Below are positions 32,416 to 37,404 of a DNA stretch of 37,404 nt, in pieces. The notes under the pieces were generated by a model. The model searched no databases. It saw only the letters and a program-made list of their open reading frames with translations, and had not been told where the DNA came from. A program made the translations under genes and the position numbers. The number at the start of each line of letters is the position of its first letter. Within the stretch, counting starts at the first letter, position 1. Source of the DNA: Candidatus Flavonifractor intestinigallinarum (GTDB lineage: Bacteria > Bacillota > Clostridia > Oscillospirales > Oscillospiraceae); the NCBI GenBank assembly GCA_019119165.1, contig DWXO01000091.1, forward strand, positions 1-37,404, in the 5' to 3' direction.

Positions 32416-33503
32416 CAGGCGCACACCCCTCTTCCCGCGGTCAGCCGGGCCAGGATATGGGTCACGCTCTCCTGCTCCAGCTGTTCTTTCAACGCGTGCA
32501 TTCTGGCCGACATATCCGCCAGCGTATCGTCGTCATAAATCAGTTCACGGATGGCCGCAAGGCACTCGTCGGACTCCTTGGCCGCCACCCGGCCCAGCCC
32601 CCGCTTCACCAGGAAACGGGCGTTGTTCTTCTCCTGCTCCAGGAATGGCTCCCAGGCCAGAATGGGCAGCTCGGAGAAGATGCTCTCAAACATGGTGATA
32701 CCGCCGGGCTTGGTGAGCACCAGGTCGGCCCAGGCCATATATTCATAGACCCGGTCGGTAAAACCGATCACCCGGATGTTTTCATACTTGCCCACCAGCC
32801 GGTCGTACAGCTTCTGGTTGCGGCCGGTGATGATGGTGGTATGTACGCCGGGCATGGTATCCAGCGCCTCATAGAAGGAGTCCTTCCGGGGCATCATACC
32901 CAGGCCGCCGCCCATAATCAGCAGATTGCGCTCCTGCCGGTCCCCCCGGTGGACGGGCAGCTTGAACTCCGCCCGGACAGGGATACCGGTGACATAGATG
33001 ATGTCCCGGTTGACGCCCTTGGACACCAGCCGCTCCTTGATCTCCTGGGTGCCCACCAGATAGCAGTCGGTGACACGGTGAATCCACTCGGAATGGCTGG
33101 TCAGATCGGTGACGCAGGTCACCATGGGCAGACTGCTCCCCGTCTCCTTCTTCCACCGGGCCACGATGCGGGCGCAGATGGGATGGGTGGCGATAATCAC
33201 ATCGGGCCGCTTGCGCTCAAAGAGCTCCTCCACCCGGTCGGGGCACTGCTCGTCGTTCAGGGGCCGCTCGTCGGAATCCTTGTTCTGGGTGAACTTATAA
33301 TAAAGGTTGAACAGTCCGCTGCCCCGGGTCACCAGGACATTGAACCATTTGTACATGGACTCGTAATTGTGGTTGGTGTAAGCGATCAGGTCCATGACCT
33401 CCACCTGGGCCTCGGGGAAAGCCCGCAGCAGCTGCTGACGCAGGGACAGGGAGGCCGACCAGTGGCCCATACCGAACTTCCCGGTCACGATCAGGATATT
33501 CAT
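32415..33503 (-). CDS. MGDG synthase / UgtP-like glycosyltransferase
   Basis: GT28-type glycosyltransferase of 362 residues, related to monogalactosyldiacylglycerol synthases and the processive diacylglycerol glucosyltransferase UgtP. The N-terminal acceptor domain opens MNILIVTGKFGMGHWSASLS, with the GxGHxxA-type loop, and PDVIIATHPICARIVARW. The donor domain has LLIMGGGLGMMPRK (about 195-208) and ADLVLTKPGGITMFESIFSELPIL, which binds the UDP-sugar, with an E-Q-E-K-N-N-A helix after it. It is a peripheral membrane enzyme making glycolipids or lipoteichoic acid anchors. Donor sugar and lipid are not determined by sequence. The ATG has GGAGGGAG upstream; a TATACT box (33540-33545) with a weak TGATTT (33563-33568) is a possible promoter. 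Confidence 0.88.
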   Translation of the reverse strand: MNILIVTGKFGMGHWSASLSLRQQLLRAFPEAQVEVMDLIAYTNHNYESMYKWFNVLVTRGSGLFNLYYKFTQNKDSDERPLNDEQCPDRVEELFERKRPDVIIATHPICARIVARWKKETGSSLPMVTCVTDLTSHSEWIHRVTDCYLVGTQEIKERLVSKGVNRDIIYVTGIPVRAEFKLPVHRGDRQERNLLIMGGGLGMMPRKDSFYEALDTMPGVHTTIITGRNQKLYDRLVGKYENIRVIGFTDRVYEYMAWADLVLTKPGGITMFESIFSELPILAWEPFLEQEKNNARFLVKRGLGRVAAKESDECLAAIRELIYDDDTLADMSARMHALKEQLEQESVTHILARLTAGRGVCA

Positions 33504-33576
33504 GCCGCTCCCTCCTCACGATACTCTTTCTCATGGTCAAGTATAGCGGGTGTTCTTTTAGAAAATCAGAGCTTGT

Positions 33577-33605
33577 TTCTTAAAAAGATATTAAGAAAAA
33601 GAAAC
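33577..33605 (-). terminator. AT-rich inverted repeat after the phosphopantetheinyl transferase gene
   Basis: The stretch GTTTCTTAA...TTAAGAAA (core stem TTTCTTAA/TTAAGAAA with a 7-nt loop) lies just after the stop codon of the gene at 33612-34136, in a strikingly AT-rich pocket of this GC-rich window. No long U-tract follows the stem on the minus strand, so it is a weak terminator candidate at best. Confidence 0.3.
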
Positions 33606-33611
33606 AGATTG

Positions 33612-34136
33612 TCACATTCCCATCCAAACCCGCTCCGGCAGGGGCTCCTCCCCGGCAGTACACACCGCCGCCCGCCAGTCGGGACCGGCGTATGCCCCGA
33701 AGCGCAGGCCGTCCCGCTCCCCGGTCTGGCCCGGCTCCAGCAGGGGCACCTGGATGGTCCTGGGGGCCTGCCGCAGGCCGGTCCCCAGGCATTTGACCTT
33801 GGCCTCCTTCAGGGTCCACAGGGTATACAGGCTTCCCCAGTCTCCCCCCCGGCTCTGGAACCAGGCAAATTCCTCCTCCGAGAGTACATAGCGCTCCAGC
33901 CCCGCCCGCCGGGGCCGCATCCGCTCCACGTCCACCCCCAGGGGGGCCTCCCCCACCCCGCACAGGGCCAGGCCGCCGCTGTGACTCAGGTTGAAGTGCA
34001 GGCCGGGCGCGTCGGGAAACCAAGGCTTGCCCATCTCCGTCCGGGACACCGGGGGCAGCTCCGCCCAGTCCAGCTCCTGCCGCAGCAGGCGGGCAAGCAG
34101 TTGCCAGGCGTCCGTCTCCGCCAGCTTGAGCACCAT
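33612..34136 (-). CDS. 4'-phosphopantetheinyl transferase superfamily protein
   Basis: Transfers the phosphopantetheine arm from CoA to a carrier-protein serine; 174 residues, shorter than the 220-230 of Sfp-type enzymes. The family motifs are intact: GKPWF and LHFNLSHSGGLALCGV (about 36-61), the Mg-binding GVDVERM (67-73, with Asp69 and Glu71) and WTLKEAKVKCLG (107-118). The shortening is at the N-terminus. The ATG at 34136 has GGAAGGAGGG upstream, and the longer frame to 34253 begins inside the promoter. No carrier protein, NRPS or PKS gene is in the window, so the target is unknown. It appears monocistronic. Confidence 0.9.
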   Translation of the reverse strand: MVLKLAETDAWQLLARLLRQELDWAELPPVSRTEMGKPWFPDAPGLHFNLSHSGGLALCGVGEAPLGVDVERMRPRRAGLERYVLSEEEFAWFQSRGGDWGSLYTLWTLKEAKVKCLGTGLRQAPRTIQVPLLEPGQTGERDGLRFGAYAGPDWRAAVCTAGEEPLPERVWMGM

Positions 34137-34224
34137 GGCCGCTCCCTCCTTCCCTCTGCAAAAAGGCGGCGAGCCCGCTGTCCGCCTGGCGGTATGGCAG
34201 GGACGCCGTCTATGCTTTTTTCTC

Positions 34225-34253
34225 ATTATATCTGCCCGTCCCCCAATCCGCAA
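34225..34253 (-). promoter_or_regulatory. Sigma-A promoter of the phosphopantetheinyl transferase gene
   Basis: On the minus strand, TTGCGG (34248-34253) and a perfect TATAAT (34225-34230) are separated by 17 nt. The leader to the start codon is about 80 nt. Confidence 0.75.
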
Positions 34254-34339
34254 GGTCCTTTCACAGCTTCAACCCATTTTTTACAATTTCCTCCTTTTAC
34301 CTTGAAAAAGAGAGGGCATCTTTCCTTCCCGCATTTGCT

Positions 34340-34368
34340 TTTACAGATGGTTGGAGGTACAATAAAAT
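34340..34368 (+). promoter_or_regulatory. Sigma-A promoter of the two-component operon
   Basis: TTTACA (34340-34345) and TAAAAT (34363-34368) are separated by exactly 17 nt, about 62 nt before the response regulator start codon. Confidence 0.75.
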
Positions 34369-34430
34369 AGAACGCGTATGGGCCGGGACAGGCCGCGTCC
34401 CCTTTTCAAGACTTCTTATGAGGTGAGTCT

Positions 34431-35129
34431 ATGTATACCATTCTCGTCTGTGACGACGATCGGGATATCGTCTCCGCCCTGGACATCTACCTGACCAGCG
34501 AGGGCTACCGCACCGTCAAGGCCTACGACGGGCTGGAGGCCATCAAGGCCGTGGAGGCCCAGCCGGTGGACCTGATTCTGATGGACATTATGATGCCCGG
34601 CCTGGACGGTATCCGGGCCACCGCCAAGCTGCGGGAAAAATGCAACGTCCCCATCATCCTGCTCACCGCCAAAAGCGAGGACGCCGACAAGGTGCTGGGG
34701 CTGAACATCGGAGCCGACGACTACATCACCAAGCCCTTCAACCCCATCGAAGTCATCGCCCGGGTGAAGAGCCAGCTGCGCCGGTACACCAGCCTGGGGG
34801 GCAAAAACGGGGCCAGCGAAAACCCCCAGCTGCTCACCAACGGGGGCATCGCCCTGGACGACAACGCCAAGTCGGTGACGGTGGACGGGGACCGGGTGAA
34901 CCTGACTCCCCTGGAGTACAACATCCTGTTTCTGCTGCTGAAGAATCCGGGCCGGGTCTTTTCCACCAGCCAGATTTACGAGCTGGTGTGGAACGACCCC
35001 TCCCTGGGCTCGGAGAACACTGTGGCGGTCCACATCCGCCACCTGAGAGAAAAGATCGAGATCGATCCCGCCAACCCCCGGTACATCAAGGTGGTGTGGG
35101 GGCTGGGCTACAAGATGGAAAAGTTCTGA
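34431..35129 (+). CDS. OmpR/PhoB-family response regulator
   Basis: Two-domain transcription regulator of 232 residues. The receiver domain (1-120) has the acidic pocket Asp8-Asp10 in LVCDDDRD, the phosphoacceptor Asp52 in LILMDIMMPGLDG, Thr79 in ILLTAKS and Lys101 in YITKPFN. The winged-helix domain (about 135-232) includes LTPLEYNILFLLLKNPGRVFS, VAVHIRHLREKIE and YIKVVWGLGYKME, close to VanR/PhoB types. The ATG at 34431 has GAGGTGA upstream. It is followed after 25 nt by its kinase gene. The regulated genes are not identifiable here. Confidence 0.95.
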   Translation: MYTILVCDDDRDIVSALDIYLTSEGYRTVKAYDGLEAIKAVEAQPVDLILMDIMMPGLDGIRATAKLREKCNVPIILLTAKSEDADKVLGLNIGADDYITKPFNPIEVIARVKSQLRRYTSLGGKNGASENPQLLTNGGIALDDNAKSVTVDGDRVNLTPLEYNILFLLLKNPGRVFSTSQIYELVWNDPSLGSENTVAVHIRHLREKIEIDPANPRYIKVVWGLGYKMEKF

Positions 35130-35154
35130 CCCGTATATAAGGAGGGGAAACACC

Positions 35155-37275
35155 ATGAAACAACTGGGGACCCGGCTGGCGGTGAAGGCCATCGCCTTTC
35201 TGCTGGCGCTGGGCACCGGCGTGGGGGGCTTCTGGGCCACCCTGTTCATCCTCTCCCAGTGGGATACCCTGTGGACCGGCGTGGGCTACTACTCCAGCAA
35301 CTCCTGCTCCCAATATATGGACAACCGCATGGTGCAGGTGGTGGAGCTGGCCCGGCTGCTCCAGTATCAGGCCTGGGAGGCCCCCCTGTCCTACCTGGAC
35401 CAGCAGCGCCTCAGCGACCTGGAATACGCGCTGGACAGCGAACGCACCAATTTCTGCTTCACCATCCGGCGCAACGACAGCGGCGCGCTGGTCTACTCCA
35501 ATCTGGAGGATGGCCAGACGGTGGAGAGCACTGTCCACACCGTCCTGCGGGACTCCATCGACGTCACCTACAACGACGGCAGCGAGCGCCGGAAGGATTA
35601 CTTTGTATGGAACGGAGAAAAGCAGTTCTATCTGCTCTACGTGGTGCTGGATGACGGCACCGAACAGCTGCTCACCCCCACCGACGCCGCCACGGCCGCC
35701 CGGTACGGCTACACCTTCAACGGCAACTCCTGGGACTATAATCAGGCCCAGGACAGCCGTCTGCTCTACATGGATCTGGCCATTGAGTACGGCGTGGCCT
35801 ATCCCCTGACGGTCCACGACGAGTTTTGGGACAGTTCCCTGGATTTCAGCGAATATGCCCGGTATCTGCCCGCTCTGGCGGTGCTCACCGTGGTGCTGGA
35901 CGTCTCCTGTGTGCTCACCTGCGTCTTTTTGTGCCGGGTGGTGGGCCGCCGTCCGGGCCGGGAGGGCGTGGTCCCCAGCCGGTTTGACCGCATCCCCCTG
36001 GACCTGCTGGTGCTGCTGGAGATCTGGATCGTCATTCTCCTGCTGGCCGGCGGCGATCCCATGGCCGTGGCTCTCAACGCCAACGGGCCGTCCACCGACG
36101 TGGTGGTGGGGCTGGCCCTCATCTCCAGCGGCGTGGGCCTGTGCGGCCTCTCCCTGCTGCTCACCCTCATGACCCGCATCCGGGCCAAGATCCTGTGGAC
36201 CAATACCCTGGTATGGCGGCTCATCCAGGTTCTGGGCCGGGCCGTCCGCAACGCCGCCCACAGCTGGCCCCTTACCGGGCGGGTCATCGTGCTCTTTCTG
36301 CTCTACTTGGTGGGTACCTTCCTCACCGCCCTCACCGTGGTGCTCGTTCCGGTCTATCAGGGGTTGGTGCTGTGGCTGCTGTGCCGGTGGGCCATCCAGT
36401 GGCACCGGGTCCGCCAAGGCGCCGACCACATTCTGGGGGGCGATCCCAGTTTCAAGATCGACACCAGGGGCCTGTACCTCGATCTGGCCCAGCACGCCAA
36501 GCAGCTCAACGACCTGGGCGGCACCATCAGCCAGGCGGTGGATGAGCGCATCCGCAGCGAGCGCTTCCGGGCGGAGCTCATCACCAACGTGTCCCACGAC
36601 CTGAAAACCCCTCTGACCTCCATCATCAACTATGTGGACCTGCTGAAAAAGCAGCCCATTGACAACCCCCAGGTCCAGTCCTATATTGAGGTACTCACCC
36701 GGAAGAGCCAGCGGCTGAAAAAGCTGACCGAGGATCTGGTGGAGGCCTCCAAAGCCTCCACCGGCACCCTGCCCGTCCATCTGGAGCGGCTGGGCATGGT
36801 GCAGCTGGTGCAGCAGGCCCTGGGCGAATTTGAGGAGCGGTTTGCCCAGAGCAATCTGACCGTGGTCACCCTCTACCCGGAGGAGGAGGTGTGGATCATG
36901 GCCGACGGCCATCACCTGTGGCGGGTCATTGACAACCTGCTGTCCAACTGCAACAAGTATGCCCTGGAGGGTACCCGGGTCTATCTGGAGATCACCCGTC
37001 AGGACAATGCCGCCGTATTCGCGGTGAAAAACATCTCCCGGCAGCAGCTCAACATCCCCCCCGAGCAGCTGATGGAGCGCTTTGTCCGGGGAGACACCTC
37101 CCGCACCACCGACGGCTCCGGCCTGGGGCTGTCCATCGCCCGCAGCCTCACCGAGCTGCAGCACGGACAGTTCGATCTGAGCATCGACGGCGACCTGTTC
37201 AAGGCCACCGTCACCTTCCAGCTGGCTCCCCCGCCGGAGGGGGAGGCGGAACCCCAGCTCCCTCCGCCGGCATAA
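35155..37275 (+). CDS. Membrane sensor histidine kinase
   Basis: Kinase of 706 residues, partner of the preceding regulator. TM1 (about 11-33) is followed by an extracytoplasmic sensor region (about 34-235) and then by four or five further helices (about 238-262, 284-300, 315-342, 375-415), which is more than the usual two. The DHp domain has the phosphoacceptor His481 in NVSHDLKTPLTSIINYVDLL. The catalytic ATPase domain has the N-box WRVIDNLLSNCNKYA, an F-box-like MERFVRGDTS and the G-box GSGLGLSIARSL. The tail is proline- and glutamate-rich. AGGAGGGGAAACACC precedes the ATG. The signal sensed is unknown. Confidence 0.94.
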   Translation: MKQLGTRLAVKAIAFLLALGTGVGGFWATLFILSQWDTLWTGVGYYSSNSCSQYMDNRMVQVVELARLLQYQAWEAPLSYLDQQRLSDLEYALDSERTNFCFTIRRNDSGALVYSNLEDGQTVESTVHTVLRDSIDVTYNDGSERRKDYFVWNGEKQFYLLYVVLDDGTEQLLTPTDAATAARYGYTFNGNSWDYNQAQDSRLLYMDLAIEYGVAYPLTVHDEFWDSSLDFSEYARYLPALAVLTVVLDVSCVLTCVFLCRVVGRRPGREGVVPSRFDRIPLDLLVLLEIWIVILLLAGGDPMAVALNANGPSTDVVVGLALISSGVGLCGLSLLLTLMTRIRAKILWTNTLVWRLIQVLGRAVRNAAHSWPLTGRVIVLFLLYLVGTFLTALTVVLVPVYQGLVLWLLCRWAIQWHRVRQGADHILGGDPSFKIDTRGLYLDLAQHAKQLNDLGGTISQAVDERIRSERFRAELITNVSHDLKTPLTSIINYVDLLKKQPIDNPQVQSYIEVLTRKSQRLKKLTEDLVEASKASTGTLPVHLERLGMVQLVQQALGEFEERFAQSNLTVVTLYPEEEVWIMADGHHLWRVIDNLLSNCNKYALEGTRVYLEITRQDNAAVFAVKNISRQQLNIPPEQLMERFVRGDTSRTTDGSGLGLSIARSLTELQHGQFDLSIDGDLFKATVTFQLAPPPEGEAEPQLPPPA

Positions 37276-37285
37276 ATGAACACAT

Positions 37286-37378
37286 CCACCAGCGAAGCTG
37301 GTGGTTGTCACTATGCGGGCATAGCCCTTTGTTCCTCGCAGACGCGTGCAACGCGTAATACGGTCTGCCAGCTGCGTA
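37286..37378 (+). repeat. Structured dispersed-repeat copy, right edge
   Basis: A hairpin CCACCAGC/GCTGGTGG (37286-37293 with 37297-37304, loop GAA) lies just after the histidine kinase stop and could also end that transcript, although no clear U-tract follows. Then come a small CTATG/CATAG hairpin, a CCCTTTG box (37325-37331), an ACGCG/CGCGT hairpin and a TACG/CGTA hairpin with the loop GTCTGCCAGCTG (about 37359-37378). GCAGAC and GTCTGC can also pair around the middle hairpin. The order matches the left-edge copy read on the opposite strand. The element may continue beyond 37404. Confidence 0.45.
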
Positions 37379-37404
37379 AGGACTGTTACTTGCCGCCCGT
37401 AAAC

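Larger units (their letters stand above)
34137..34430. other. Divergent intergenic region with two promoters
   Basis: This 294-nt region separates the minus-strand phosphopantetheinyl transferase gene from the plus-strand two-component genes. It holds one promoter for each direction (34225-34253 and 34340-34368). The rest, including the 62 nt between the plus-strand -10 box and the regulator start codon, shows no further gene; a GGCCGGGACAGGCC imperfect palindrome near 34381-34394 could be an operator, but this is not supported by a second copy. Confidence 0.6.

Noticed and set aside
34381-34394. Imperfect palindrome upstream of the response regulator as an operator
   Set aside because: There is a single copy, it is GC-rich in a GC-rich genome, and no second site or direct repeat of the OmpR type is seen nearby.
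35086-37311. Very long open frame on the minus strand opposite the histidine kinase
   Set aside because: It is a shadow of a GC-rich gene: composition is biased to Gly, Val, His and Gln with no domain motif, and the plus-strand frame has all kinase motifs.
1-37404. CRISPR arrays, tRNA, rRNA or intact transposase genes
   Set aside because: No regularly spaced direct repeats, no tRNA cloverleaf with CCA/anticodon features, and no transposase motifs were seen on either strand.

Overview
The window is GC-rich DNA from a Gram-positive anaerobe, most likely an Oscillospiraceae-type Clostridium relative (Flavonifractor/Intestinimonas/Oscillibacter-like). This is inferred from the gene families, the anaerobic B12 route, the sigma-A promoters embedded in GC-rich sequence and the AGGAGG ribosome sites. 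No rRNA or other taxonomic marker is present.

The centre of the window (about 1.3-26.6 kb) is one continuous minus-strand block of 25 genes. It encodes the tetrapyrrole precursor route and essentially the whole anaerobic cobalamin pathway. Reading downstream from the promoter at about 26.88 kb: cobalamin riboswitch and attenuator, cbiD, cbiF, cbiG, cbiH, cbiJ, cbiET, cbiA, cobT, cobU, cobS, a short second CobU-like gene, cobC, cbiB, cobD, cbiP, cbiC, cbiK, a second cobalamin riboswitch, cbiM-cbiN-cbiQ-cbiO (cobalt uptake), cbiL, hemA fused to precorrin-2 dehydrogenase, hemC, cobA-hemD fusion, hemB and hemL, ending in a terminator. Most junctions are ATGA, GTGA or TGATG overlaps, so translation is probably coupled. 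The genes cover glutamyl-tRNA to uroporphyrinogen III, to precorrin-2, to cobalt-sirohydrochlorin, to cobyrinate diamide, to cobyric acid, to cobinamide-GDP, to cobalamin. A corrinoid adenosyltransferase, a threonine kinase and lower-ligand (DMB) synthesis genes are not in the window.

Left of the block are a long-form ribosome hibernation factor gene and a DUF134 HTH gene, each with its own promoter. Right of it are a P-type ATPase with a GNAT acetyltransferase (one operon), a small two-helix membrane protein, a ROK sugar kinase, a UgtP/MGDG-synthase-like glycosyltransferase with an LPG-synthase/flippase-type membrane protein (one operon), an Sfp-type phosphopantetheinyl transferase, and a plus-strand two-component system (OmpR-type regulator plus histidine kinase).

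Points beyond routine annotation: two CobU-like proteins with complementary motif losses; an internal riboswitch that begins almost at the cbiK stop codon; two paired palindromic repeat elements inside the cob block, one of which supplies the C-terminus of CbiD; and related structured repeats pointing outward at both ends of the window.
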